Below the pieces are notes generated by a model. The model was not told the origin of the DNA. It saw only the letters and a program-made list of their open reading frames with translations, and did not search any database. Made by a program: the position numbers and the translations under genes. Positions 26,562 through 33,882 of a DNA stretch of 35,194 bases are shown in pieces. How positions within the stretch are numbered: the first letter of the stretch is position 1; every line of letters begins with the position of its first letter. The stretch is from Pseudomonadota bacterium (GTDB lineage Bacteria > Pseudomonadota > Gammaproteobacteria > Burkholderiales > Burkholderiaceae_C): the NCBI GenBank assembly GCA_021841865.1, contig JAKCDM010000024.1, positions 1-35,194 of the forward strand, in the 5' to 3' direction.

Positions 26562-27389
26562 CTACACCGCGTCGAACACCGCCATCAGCACGCCCACGCG
26601 GCCTTCGAGCAGATTGCGGGCGTGGTTGCCAGCCTGCAGCGGGAAGTCCGGCCCCATCACCACCCCGAGCCCCGGCGTGGCGGGCGTGGCGGCCGCCGCG
26701 GCGACCTTGAGTTGCGCGGCCCAGCTCCTGGCGGCCGGCGTGTCGTCGAGCCAGGCCCGCACCCGCAGCCCGGCAGCCTCGACGGTCTCGCGCGTGGCCT
26801 GCGCGTCGAGCAGGAAGCTGTCCCGTGCATCGCGTGCCCACGGCGCGGGATAGAGCACCTCGCCGTCGCCGCGCACGACGTCGTAGGTGGCGAAGCGCCC
26901 GCCCCGCGCGAGCAGCCGGCGGATCTGCCGGTACAGGCGGGGGCGATCGGCGATGTTCATCGCCACGTGCTGCAGCAGCACCACGTCGAAGCTGGCGTCG
27001 GCGAAATCCAGCGCCAGCGCGCTGCCGGCATGGAATTGCACGCGTTGCTGCTGCCCCGTGCGCAGGCTCAGGTAGCGCGCGGCCTCGACGAAGCCCTCGC
27101 TGAGATCGACGCCGACGACCCGGCAGCCGCGGCTGGCGGCGATCAGGCGCGCCGGCCCGCCGATGCCGCAACCCAGGTCGAGCACACGGTCGGTGGACTC
27201 GATCCCGGCCAGTTCGGCCAGTTCGGCGGTGGCGGCATGCCCTCGGGTATGGAACTGGTCCATCGTGCCGAGCTCGCGGGGAGTCAGCGGCCGATCTTCC
27301 GGGCCCAGCGACGCCAGCGCGGCGCGAATGCGCTGGACCACGCCCGTGGCCGCATAGTGCTCGCCAACGCCGCTCATGTCCTGCGTCAT
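26562..27389 (-). CDS. SAM-dependent methyltransferase
   Basis: 275-aa class I methyltransferase. Motif I RVLDLGCGIGGPARLIA binds S-adenosylmethionine; the acidic residue after strand 2 is in VVGVDLSEGFVEAA; motif II/III regions are FDVVLLQHVAMNIADR and LLARGGRFATYDVV. The order matches ubiquinone-biosynthesis and sarcosine/glycine methyltransferase-like enzymes (Methyltransf_11). The C-terminal half (ARSWAAQLKVAAAAATPATP) probably shapes the substrate pocket; the substrate is unknown. GGGAGA precedes the ATG at 27389. It lies 74 bp downstream of the DJ-1/PfpI gene on the same strand, so the two may be cotranscribed. Confidence 0.9.
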   Translation of the reverse strand: MTQDMSGVGEHYAATGVVQRIRAALASLGPEDRPLTPRELGTMDQFHTRGHAATAELAELAGIESTDRVLDLGCGIGGPARLIAASRGCRVVGVDLSEGFVEAARYLSLRTGQQQRVQFHAGSALALDFADASFDVVLLQHVAMNIADRPRLYRQIRRLLARGGRFATYDVVRGDGEVLYPAPWARDARDSFLLDAQATRETVEAAGLRVRAWLDDTPAARSWAAQLKVAAAAATPATPGLGVVMGPDFPLQAGNHARNLLEGRVGVLMAVFDAV

Positions 27390-27463
27390 CGCCGTCTCCC
27401 GTCGACAGGCCGCAGCCCGTAGCCCGTAGCCGCAAGCCTACGCCAGATGCGGGACGCGACCGC

Positions 27464-28159
27464 TCAGCCCCGCGCCTGCAGTCGCCGCGCGGCGCGGGCG
27501 ATCGCCTGGTCGCGCTCGGCACGAAGCCCCTGCATGCGGGCCTCCACCGCGGCGAGGACTTGCGCCGGGGCGCGCTCCGGACGCCCGCTGTCGAAAGGCG
27601 GCTGCGGTGCGTACTCGATGGCGAGCTGGACCTGCTGCGCGTGAGCCTCGCCGGCCACCTCGGCCATCACGCTCAGCGCCAGGTCGATGCCCGCGGTGAC
27701 GCCGCCGCCCGTGAACACAGGACCGTCGCGCACCACGCGTGCCTCGTCGGGAATGGCGCCGAAGGCGCGCAGCCCGTCGCGCCAGGCCCAGTGGCAGGCG
27801 GCGCGGCGCCCTCGCAACAGCCCCGCCGCGCCGAGCAGCAGCGAGCCGGTGCACACCGAACTCAGGTAGCGCGCGCCGGCCGCCAGGCGCCGCAATTCGC
27901 CGAGGAACTCCTGGTCCTCCATGGCCTGCACGCAGCCGTAGCCCCCAGGCACGCACAGCAGCGCGCATTCGCGCACCTCGGACAGGCGCTGCAGACCCTC
28001 CAGGCGCAGACCCTGGGGCGTGGCGATTCCCTGTCCCGTGGTGGAGGCGAGCACGCAGCGCGCCCCGGGGAGGCGCCAGAGCACCTCGTAAGGCCCCGTG
28101 AAATCGAGCTGGGTCACTCCGGGGTAGAGGGCGAAAACGACGGGGAAATCCTGGCTCAT
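27464..28159 (-). CDS. DJ-1/PfpI family protein, isonitrile-hydratase-like
   Basis: 231 aa, class I glutamine-amidotransferase-like fold. The nucleophile-elbow cysteine is in SSVCTGSLLLGAAGLL; the preceding conserved segments are YPGVTQLDFTGPYEVLW and LLCVPGGYGC, and ACHWAWRDGL, VFTGGGVTAGIDLALSVM follow. This block order and length match isonitrile hydratase (InhA, 228 aa in Pseudomonas), which hydrates isonitriles to N-formyl amines, though many relatives have untested roles. AGGAGA precedes the ATG at 28159. It is divergent from a GlxA-type regulator whose own N-terminal half is a DJ-1-like domain, the usual arrangement for an enzyme and its regulator. Confidence 0.87.
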   Translation of the reverse strand: MSQDFPVVFALYPGVTQLDFTGPYEVLWRLPGARCVLASTTGQGIATPQGLRLEGLQRLSEVRECALLCVPGGYGCVQAMEDQEFLGELRRLAAGARYLSSVCTGSLLLGAAGLLRGRRAACHWAWRDGLRAFGAIPDEARVVRDGPVFTGGGVTAGIDLALSVMAEVAGEAHAQQVQLAIEYAPQPPFDSGRPERAPAQVLAAVEARMQGLRAERDQAIARAARRLQARG

Positions 28160-28250
28160 GCGGGTCTCCTGGAGCGGCAAGGGATGCATGGCTTGCATGT
28201 TCGCCGCATAATGCCTTGTCATAAAGGACATTGATCCCACGATTTCTGCC
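28160..28250. promoter_or_regulatory. Divergent control region between the DJ-1 gene and its GlxA-type regulator
   Basis: The 91-bp gap must hold both promoters. It contains a short inverted repeat TGTC-N6-GACA (about 28216-28229), a palindromic ATGCATGGCTTGCATG patch (about 28184-28199), and CATAAT/CATTAT at 28205-28210 that could be a -10 on either strand. The AT-richness contrasts with the flanking genes. It is a likely binding site of the AraC-type regulator; the exact promoters cannot be fixed. Confidence 0.4.
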
Positions 28251-29189
28251 ATGCGCACGATCGCCGTGCTGCTGTTTCCGGACTTCCAGATCCTCGACGC
28301 CAGCGGCCCCATCGCAGCCTTCGAGATCGCCGAACGTTACCTGCCGGGAAGCTACCGGCTGCGCACCGTGGCGGTGCAACCCGGCCTCGTACGCAGCTCC
28401 TCCGGCGCGCTGTTGCAGGCCGGCGATGCGCGCGGCCTGCGGGAAGTGCACACCCTGCTGGTCGCCGGAGGCGATGGCGTGGACCGGGCGGCGCAGTGCG
28501 AGACCACGCGCCGGCTGGTGCGCCGCATCGCCGGGCGCGCGCAGCGCGTGGCCAGCGTGTGCTCCGGCGCCTACCTGCTGGCCCGCAGCGGCCTGCTCGA
28601 CGGGCTGCGAGCCACCACCCACTGGGGCCGCAGCCGCGATTTCGTGCAGCGCTTCCCGCGGGTGCGCCTCGAGCCCGACCGCATTTATGTCCGCGACGGC
28701 CGCATCTGGACCTCGGCGGGAATCAGCGCGGGCATCGACCTGGCCCTGGCGCTGGTCGCCGAGGACCTGGGCGAGCAGGTGGCGCGGCGCACCGCGCAGC
28801 AGCTGGTGTTCTATTACCGCCGCCCCGGGGGGCAGTCCCAGTTCTCGGCGCTGCTGGACATGGCGACTCCAGGCGGCCGCTTCGCGCCCCTGCTGGATTT
28901 CGTGCGGGGGAACCTGCACGAGCGCCTGAGCGTGGAACAGCTGGCCGAGCGCTCCCACCTCAGCCCGAGGCAGTTCTCCCGGCTGTTCCACGCCGAGGTC
29001 GGCATGCCGCCGGCGCGCGCCGTCGAAACCCTGCGGGTGGAGGCCGCCAGGGCGGCGCTGGAAAGCGGGGCCGACTCCATCCAGCGTGTCGCGCAGCAAT
29101 GCGGATTCGGCCATCCCGAGCGCATGCGCCGAGCCTTCCAGCGGGTCACCGGCGCGGCGCCGTCGGCGGCCCGGCGCCGCGCCGCCTGA
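28251..29189 (+). CDS. GlxA-family transcriptional regulator (DJ-1-like domain plus AraC HTH)
   Basis: 312 aa. Residues about 1-185 are a DJ-1/PfpI-like sensor domain (LFPDFQILDASGPIAAFE, TLLVAGGDGVD, VASVCSGAYLLARSGLL, SAGISAGIDLALALVAED). Residues about 210-310 form the double helix-turn-helix AraC domain (LSVEQLAERSHLSPRQFSRL, then RVAQQCGFGHPERMRRAFQR). The cysteine-elbow serine-cysteine pair is retained. It probably activates the divergent DJ-1/PfpI gene in response to a small nitrogen compound, as GlxA-family members do; the ligand is unknown. It ends 3 bp from the convergent nitroreductase remnant. Confidence 0.92.
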   Translation: MRTIAVLLFPDFQILDASGPIAAFEIAERYLPGSYRLRTVAVQPGLVRSSSGALLQAGDARGLREVHTLLVAGGDGVDRAAQCETTRRLVRRIAGRAQRVASVCSGAYLLARSGLLDGLRATTHWGRSRDFVQRFPRVRLEPDRIYVRDGRIWTSAGISAGIDLALALVAEDLGEQVARRTAQQLVFYYRRPGGQSQFSALLDMATPGGRFAPLLDFVRGNLHERLSVEQLAERSHLSPRQFSRLFHAEVGMPPARAVETLRVEAARAALESGADSIQRVAQQCGFGHPERMRRAFQRVTGAAPSAARRRAA

Positions 29190-29192
29190 GGC

Positions 29193-29381
29193 TCAGGGCG
29201 TCTCGTCGATCCAGCGCACCTGCGGGTCGTGCCGCAGGTGTGGCGGCTCAGGCGCGCGCGGCCGGCCGACGATGATCGGCACCACCGGAACCCAGCCCTC
29301 GGAAAGGCCCAGCAGCTCACGGCCCGCGGCACTGCGCAGGCAATCCTGGGAGAGCCCGAGCGCGGCGCACGGACCCGCGTA
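29193..29381 (-). pseudogene. 3' remnant of a nitroreductase
   Basis: About 62 codons and a stop match the C-terminus of FMN-dependent nitroreductases: LGLSQDCLRSAAGRELLGLS and EGWVPVVPIIVGRPRAPE, then DPQVRWIDETP. The usual order, a glycine/cysteine-rich turn, a long helix, 'LGLPEG..PVAPIIVGHP' and a 'P-E-I-R-W' ending, is preserved. Upstream of about 29381 the frame has no related sequence and no suitable start, so roughly two-thirds of the gene (FMN-binding N-terminus) is missing. The break sits about 190 bp before the RloA-like gene and probably marks where foreign DNA entered or a deletion ended. Confidence 0.75.
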
Positions 29382-29570
29382 TCGAGTATCGGCGCGTGTC
29401 CGGCACGCGTGCTCCGCGCGATGCGACGCCAGCTGAGCTGCATCGCATGGGGCCGGATCGCTGCGCCAACAAAAAATTGACCCTTGAGTCACATGCGCCC
29501 CCTGCATTTGGATAGACTATTCCAATCTCAGACGATTTTTCGTCCGAAATGCGCCAAGGGACCTATCTCC
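29382..29570 (+). other. AT-richer leader of the RloA/RloB-like pair
   Basis: The gap contains an A-tract followed by TTGACC near 29477, a short inverted repeat TTGGA-N8-TCCAA (29508-29525), and GACG-ATTTTT-CGTC hairpin-like sequence at about 29531-29544. A promoter for the downstream ATPase is expected here, but no -35/-10 pair with proper spacing was found. Composition differs from the flanking housekeeping genes. Confidence 0.35.
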
Positions 29571-30764
29571 ATGCTGCACAGCTACGCGGTCACCAACTTC
29601 CAGTCCTTCCTGGATCGTGTGGAGGTGGATCTGGTCGTCAACCAGCGCGCCCCCGATACGGACTGGATCACGACCTGCGCAACCGGCCAACGCGTCTCCA
29701 AGGTGATGGCTGCGATTGGAGCGAATGGATCCGGCAAGACGGCACTTCTCAAGCCCCTGGCTTTTCTGGGTTGGTTCTTCACTTCCTCTTTCCAGCAGGC
29801 GGCGCCTGGCGCAGAACTCCCGATCCATCCGCATTTCGCGAACACGGCGTCGCCCGTCGAGATCGATTGCACGGCTGACTTCGATGGCCATCTCTGGCGA
29901 TACGTGCTGCGCTGCACGCCGCAGCGCGTGCTGCACGAAGCCCTTTACCGCAAGCACGACCGCTTCCGCTATGTGTTCACGCGGGACTGGAACGAGCTCG
30001 ACGGCGCCTATGCCATCCGGCAGCAAGAGTTTGGCCTTGACCACGCCAAGGCGGCCGAGGTGCGTCCCAACGTCTCCCTGATCTCCTGGGCGGCGCAATA
30101 CGGCGTACCGCTCGCGCTTCGCATGGCCTCAACATCCGTCTACAGCAACGTCGCTTTCTCAGGCCGTGTGAACAAGGGGGACATCGGCGTGCTGGAGGCC
30201 GCCAAGGGCTTCTTCTCGAACCAGGCGTTGCGCTCCGAAATGGAGCGCCTGCTGTGCAGCTGGGACCTTGGGCTGTCGGCCGTCGAAATCCGGGAGACCG
30301 AAGTTGTCCAGAACCTGTTGGCCCCCAACCAGCAGCAGAAGATCTGGATGCCCTTCGGGCACCACAGGAGCCATGGCCAGGAGTACGTCCTGCCACTTCT
30401 ATTGGAGTCCAACGGCACGAAGAGTGCGTTCTCCCTGCTCTCGTTCCTGCTGCCCGCGCTGAACACGGGGGGCCTGGCGGTCGTTGACGAGTTCGAGAGC
30501 GACCTGCATCCGCACATGCTGGACGCGATCCTGGGTCTGTTCGCCAGTGAGAAGACCAATCCGCGCGACGCGCAGCTCGTATTCACCAGCCATGCCCTGG
30601 AGATCCTGAACCTGCTGGACAAGCGCCAGGTCATGCTGGTCGAGAAAAACGAAGATTGCGAAAGCCATGCCATCCGCCTGGATCAGATGGAGGGCGTACG
30701 GCCGGACGTCAGTCTGTACGCCAAATACATGGCGGGCGCATTCGGCGCGGTGCCCAACCTCTGA
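29571..30764 (+). CDS. AAA15/RloA-like ATPase, candidate defence protein
   Basis: 397-aa ABC/OLD-type ATPase (COG1106-like). Walker A GANGSGKT at 50-57 follows a typical opening strand (YAVTNFQSFLDRVEVDL); the signature-like LLESNGTKSAFSLL lies near 277-290; Walker B is LAVVDEFESDLHP with D306/E307; and the switch histidine H341 is in VFTSHALEIL. The start at 29571 has AAGGGA about 10 nt upstream. Its stop overlaps the RloB-like gene by one base (TGATG). ATPase plus RloB pairs occur as AbiLi/AbiLii and as RloA/RloB beside type I restriction genes, where they act or are thought to act against phages. Codon use is visibly less GC-biased than in neighbours, suggesting recent transfer. Confidence 0.87.
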   Translation: MLHSYAVTNFQSFLDRVEVDLVVNQRAPDTDWITTCATGQRVSKVMAAIGANGSGKTALLKPLAFLGWFFTSSFQQAAPGAELPIHPHFANTASPVEIDCTADFDGHLWRYVLRCTPQRVLHEALYRKHDRFRYVFTRDWNELDGAYAIRQQEFGLDHAKAAEVRPNVSLISWAAQYGVPLALRMASTSVYSNVAFSGRVNKGDIGVLEAAKGFFSNQALRSEMERLLCSWDLGLSAVEIRETEVVQNLLAPNQQQKIWMPFGHHRSHGQEYVLPLLLESNGTKSAFSLLSFLLPALNTGGLAVVDEFESDLHPHMLDAILGLFASEKTNPRDAQLVFTSHALEILNLLDKRQVMLVEKNEDCESHAIRLDQMEGVRPDVSLYAKYMAGAFGAVPNL

Positions 30765-31273
30765 TGGCTGCAAGGCGCATGGCTCGCAAGCAGTACGAGA
30801 CGCTGCTGTTGGTAGGCGAGGGCGAGACCGAACAGGCATTCCTGAGTCACGTCAAGGCGCTGTACGCGCCACGCGGCTGCGGACTTGCCGTCAAGGTGAT
30901 TTGCGCAAGGGGCAAGGGAGCGGCACATGTCGTGGATACGGCGATTCGACACAGCCGATCCATTGCCTACGACACCGTGGCGGCGCTGCTCGATACGGAC
31001 ACCGATTGGGGCCCCGGCGTGGAGCAGCGTGCTGCCGCACATGGCGTCCTGGTACTCAAGTCGGACCCGTGTTTCGAGGCCATGATGTCGCGAGCCATCC
31101 AGCAGCCCGCGGAAGGCACCGTCGAGGAATTGAAGAAGCGCTTCCATCCGCACGTCCGGGGGGACGGACTCGTCCCGCGAAACTACGAAGTGACTTTCCA
31201 TGACGCGACCTTGCAGGCAGCTCGCCGCATCGAGACAACGCTCGACCTCCTTCTCCGGCTGCCACGACAGTAG
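30764..31273 (+). CDS. RloB-like TOPRIM-fold protein, partner of the AAA15 ATPase
   Basis: 169 aa. LLLVGEGETEQAFLSHVKAL gives the family's E-G-x-T-E motif (E19, E23), AALLDTDTDWG gives the acidic D-x-D (D77, D79), and LKSDPCFEAMMS corresponds to the RloB 'S-x-P-C-F-E' block. The Glu plus Asp-x-Asp arrangement is that of TOPRIM-type nucleases, so a metal-dependent nuclease effector is plausible. The ATG at 30764 overlaps the ATPase stop (TGATG); an in-frame ATG at 30779 with AAGG just upstream is an alternative. The protein is slightly shorter than typical RloB (about 200 aa) but appears complete. Third-position GC is again lower than in the flanks. Confidence 0.85.
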   Translation: MAARRMARKQYETLLLVGEGETEQAFLSHVKALYAPRGCGLAVKVICARGKGAAHVVDTAIRHSRSIAYDTVAALLDTDTDWGPGVEQRAAAHGVLVLKSDPCFEAMMSRAIQQPAEGTVEELKKRFHPHVRGDGLVPRNYEVTFHDATLQAARRIETTLDLLLRLPRQ

Positions 31274-31336
31274 CTTCATCGTCCGGCTCCCTCCAGCAAC
31301 CAGCACCTGCAACGGCCGGGCCAGAGCCAGCCGCAC

Positions 31337-31537
31337 CTACGCGGTGTGCATCACCGCCGCCCTCCTCCCGGATGCGCAAAAGCCCGAGGGACCGAACATG
31401 CGAATCAGGCTCTTCAGCGACGAGCCGATCTCGGCGCCGAGTCGTTCGAAGCCCGCGGTGGCCTTGATGGAGTCGCGCAGGATCACACGTCGGCTGCCCG
31501 CTTCGCCACTCGGCATGGCTTCGATGCCATCCTCGAG
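31337..31537 (-). pseudogene. Degenerate HTH antitoxin-like fragment
   Basis: The minus frame reads LEDGIEAMPSGEAGSRRVIL then RDSIKATAGFERLGAEIGSS and LKSLIRMFGPSG. This is close to the core of addiction-module HTH antitoxins/regulators ('LRDYINATVGFE.LA..T....KSL.RML...GNP'). The expected C-terminal 'GNP...NL' helix is replaced by unrelated residues and a stop, and the likely N-terminus (GKFPAAL-like) continues in another frame upstream, so at least one frameshift or deletion has occurred. It is read as a dead toxin-antitoxin remnant. The stretch 31274-31691 otherwise has no gene. Confidence 0.6.
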
Positions 31538-31691
31538 CGGCGCGTCCACCGCCCGCCGGCCAGAGCGGCCGGGAACTTCCCGCTGGCGTTCGCGTCCAAC
31601 GCAGCATGCACTCCCGTGTCGAACCCCGGTGTGGCGCAAGCGCGTGCCACGGCGTCGCCGTCGCGGCCAAAGCTGCAAACAGCGCGGCATC

Positions 31692-32462
31692 ATGATCGCG
31701 CCGCAGTTCGTGGTGCGCGTGTCTCTGCGGCGCGACGCCATCGCATCCTTCGATCGCTACCCCTTGTGCATTCCCGCGATTCGATCCCTGGGCGATTGGG
31801 AACTGCACCCCAGGGTCACGTTCGTGATCGGCGAGAACGGCTCGGGCAAGTCCACGCTGCTCGAAGCCCTTGCCGTTTCACTCGGATTCAACCCCGAGGG
31901 AGGCTCGCGAAACTTCCGCTTCGGCACCCGCGCGTCGCACTCCGAACTGCACCGGTTCATGCGCGTGGCCAAGGGCCTTCGCCGCCCCAGGGACGGTTTT
32001 TTTCTGCGTGCCGAGAGCTTTTTCAACCTGGCCACCGAGATCGAGCGCCTCGACTCCGGGCCCGCGTCGGGCCCCCCCGTGATCGCCTCCTACGGCGGGC
32101 GCCCTCTTCACGAACAATCGCATGGCGAATCTTTTCTCGCGCTGATGATGCATCGGTTCCGCGGAAACGGCATCTACATCCTCGATGAACCGGAAGCCGC
32201 GCTGTCGCCTCAGCGCCAGCTTGCGATGCTGTCCCGCATGCATGACCTCGTGCTCGCCGACTCTCAGTTCATCGTCGCGACGCATTCCCCGCTGCTCATG
32301 GCGTACCCCGACGCATGGATCTACGCCTGCTCTGCGGATGGACTGGCACGGATCGAATACGCCGAAACCGAGCACTACCGGATCACGCGCGACTTTCTCG
32401 CCAACCCGGAGCGGATGCTCCGGGTCCTGCTCGATCGCCCGACCCCGCGCCATGGTCCCTGA
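31692..32462 (+). CDS. AAA family ATPase, COG3910 type
   Basis: 256 aa, full family length. Walker A is FVIGENGSGKSTLLEALA, followed by the family-specific GFNPEGGSRNFRFGTRASHS and PRDGFFLRAESFFNLATEIE. The ABC signature is HEQSHGESFLALM, Walker B is YILDEPEAALSPQRQLAML, and the switch histidine is in FIVATHSPLLMAY. The C-terminus (TEHYRITRDFLANPERML) is also conserved. COG3910 ATPases are widespread single genes of unknown role; they resemble the OLD/RecF-like ATPase fold. The start at 31692 gives the normal N-terminus but has no visible ribosome binding site. GC content is back to the chromosomal level, so this gene is probably resident rather than part of the RloA/B insert. Confidence 0.87.
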   Translation: MIAPQFVVRVSLRRDAIASFDRYPLCIPAIRSLGDWELHPRVTFVIGENGSGKSTLLEALAVSLGFNPEGGSRNFRFGTRASHSELHRFMRVAKGLRRPRDGFFLRAESFFNLATEIERLDSGPASGPPVIASYGGRPLHEQSHGESFLALMMHRFRGNGIYILDEPEAALSPQRQLAMLSRMHDLVLADSQFIVATHSPLLMAYPDAWIYACSADGLARIEYAETEHYRITRDFLANPERMLRVLLDRPTPRHGP

Positions 32463-32514
32463 CGCCCGGGCCGCGATGTCGCACATCAGACGGGATGGGG
32501 CGTAGCTGCCGCCG

Positions 32515-33534
32515 CTAGGGGTCGATGCATCGGCCGCCGGCCGCGGCAAGGGCGCGCAGCGCGTCGATCTCCCGCGCAAGCGCGACCGATTCCCGATGGG
32601 GCATGCAGGCACTCTCGATCTGTCCGTCGCGGATGCAGCGCATGGCCTCCTCGATCTGGTATTCGAATCCATTCACCGCGTGCGGCAGGTGCAGGATCTC
32701 GCGCCGGCCGTCGGCGGCGATCCATTCGGCGCACTGCGCCGCCCAGAAATCCCGCGGCACCCACACACTGCCGCGGGTTCCATGCAGCTGCAGGCCGTTG
32801 GCGGCGACGCGGTCGAAGGCGCAGACGAACTGGGCAACCGCGCCGCCGGCGAAGCGCAGGCTGCCGACGTCGGCCAGATCCACGCCATCGGGTGCGCACA
32901 GGCTGCCGAGGCTGCGCTCGACCACCGGCTCGTCGGTCCCGCCGACGCTTTGCACGGCCCAGCGCGCCATCGCCACGTTGTAGACCCCGATGTCCAGCAG
33001 CGCGCCGCCGGCGCGCGCCGGGTCGAACAGCCGGCTGCGCGCGTCGTAGGGAACGACACAGCAGAAACTCGAGCTCATCGACCGCAACTCGCCGAGTTCC
33101 CCATGCGCGAGCCGGCTGCCGAGCGTGCGGTACAGCGCGAGCATGCGCGTCCACAGACCTTCCATCAGGAACACGCGGTGGGCGCGTCCGAGGGCGCAAA
33201 GCGCCCGGGTGTCAGCCTCGCACAACGTCAGGGGCTTCTCGCACAACACCGGTTTGCCGGCAGCCAGCGCGCGCGCGGCCAGTGCGGCATGTGCATCGTG
33301 GGTGGTCGCGACATAGACGGCGTGAACCTTCGGGTCGCCGAGCACGGCGTCGAGGTCTTCGACCACGCAGCGCGCGTCCAGGCCGTGCCGCAGCGCGAAG
33401 GCGCGCGCGCGACCCGCGTCACGACCCCAGACGGCCTGCAGCCGTGCCGCCGGCACCGCGCGCATCGCGGCGACGAAGGTCGCCGCGATGGCGCCGGGCC
33501 CGATGACGGCCCAACCGAACTTCGCCGATTGCAC
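32515..33534 (-). CDS. Gfo/Idh/MocA-family oxidoreductase
   Basis: 339 aa, NAD(P)-dependent. The N-terminal Rossmann fold shows FGWAVIGPGAIAATF and LQAVWGRDAGRARAFA; the family motif with catalytic lysine is AGKPVLCEKPLTL; the C-terminal alpha/beta domain carries GGALLDIGVYNVAMARWA. Relatives include trans-1,2-dihydrobenzene-1,2-diol dehydrogenase and glucose-fructose oxidoreductase-like enzymes, so a sugar or diol substrate is likely. The start is the GTG at 33534, with an excellent GGGGAGGAG about 5 nt upstream; the ATG at 33579 would add residues before the Rossmann strand and has no such site. No operon partner. Confidence 0.92.
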   Translation of the reverse strand: MQSAKFGWAVIGPGAIAATFVAAMRAVPAARLQAVWGRDAGRARAFALRHGLDARCVVEDLDAVLGDPKVHAVYVATTHDAHAALAARALAAGKPVLCEKPLTLCEADTRALCALGRAHRVFLMEGLWTRMLALYRTLGSRLAHGELGELRSMSSSFCCVVPYDARSRLFDPARAGGALLDIGVYNVAMARWAVQSVGGTDEPVVERSLGSLCAPDGVDLADVGSLRFAGGAVAQFVCAFDRVAANGLQLHGTRGSVWVPRDFWAAQCAEWIAADGRREILHLPHAVNGFEYQIEEAMRCIRDGQIESACMPHRESVALAREIDALRALAAAGGRCIDP

Positions 33535-33592
33535 AGGGCTCCTCCCCGAACGGCATCGATCGACCGCCCATGAACGCATGGTATTGCAAGGT

Positions 33593-33706
33593 CCGTACGG
33601 CGCCGACGCGTTCCCTGGCCAACTCCGTGTCGTAGTGAGCCTGCAGGTTCATCCGGTTCTGCGCGTCGGTCCCGAAGAACGCCGCCAGGCGCACCGCCGT
33701 GTCGGC
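33593..33706 (-). pseudogene. HigA-like antitoxin remnant
   Basis: In the 348-bp gap 33535-33882 the minus frame reads ADTAVRLAAFFGTDAQNRMN then LQAHYDTELARERVG. This matches the C-terminal half of HigA-family antitoxins ('I-T-A-D-T-A-L-R-L-A-x-x-F-G-T-x-x-x-F-W-x-N-L-Q-x-x-Y-D-L-x-x-A'). The helix-turn-helix N-terminus is absent, the FW is changed to NR, and the frame runs on without a stop at the family position. I take it as a decayed fragment. No intact HigB toxin is nearby. Confidence 0.6.
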
Positions 33707-33882
33707 CTTTCGTGCCGCTGGACAGTGCCCCTCACGATCGCCATGGAACTTCTGAACGATCGCGTGTCTCCAAGTAGTTTTTGCCCGCGTCAACCCGGGC
33801 GATGCGTTGCGCGAGGAACCGAAAACCTGCCTTGCAGAGGATGCATACGGGAAGCGCAGCACCTGCTTGCAACGGTTGAGAA

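Noticed and set aside
27405-27430. Short tandem AGCCCGT repeat between the DJ-1 and methyltransferase genes
   Set aside because: Only two to three imperfect copies in GC-rich spacer; no reason to see more than chance.
33710-33882. HigB toxin fragment upstream of the HigA-like remnant
   Set aside because: Only a KFHGDREGH-like stretch hints at it; too short and not supported by neighbouring residues.
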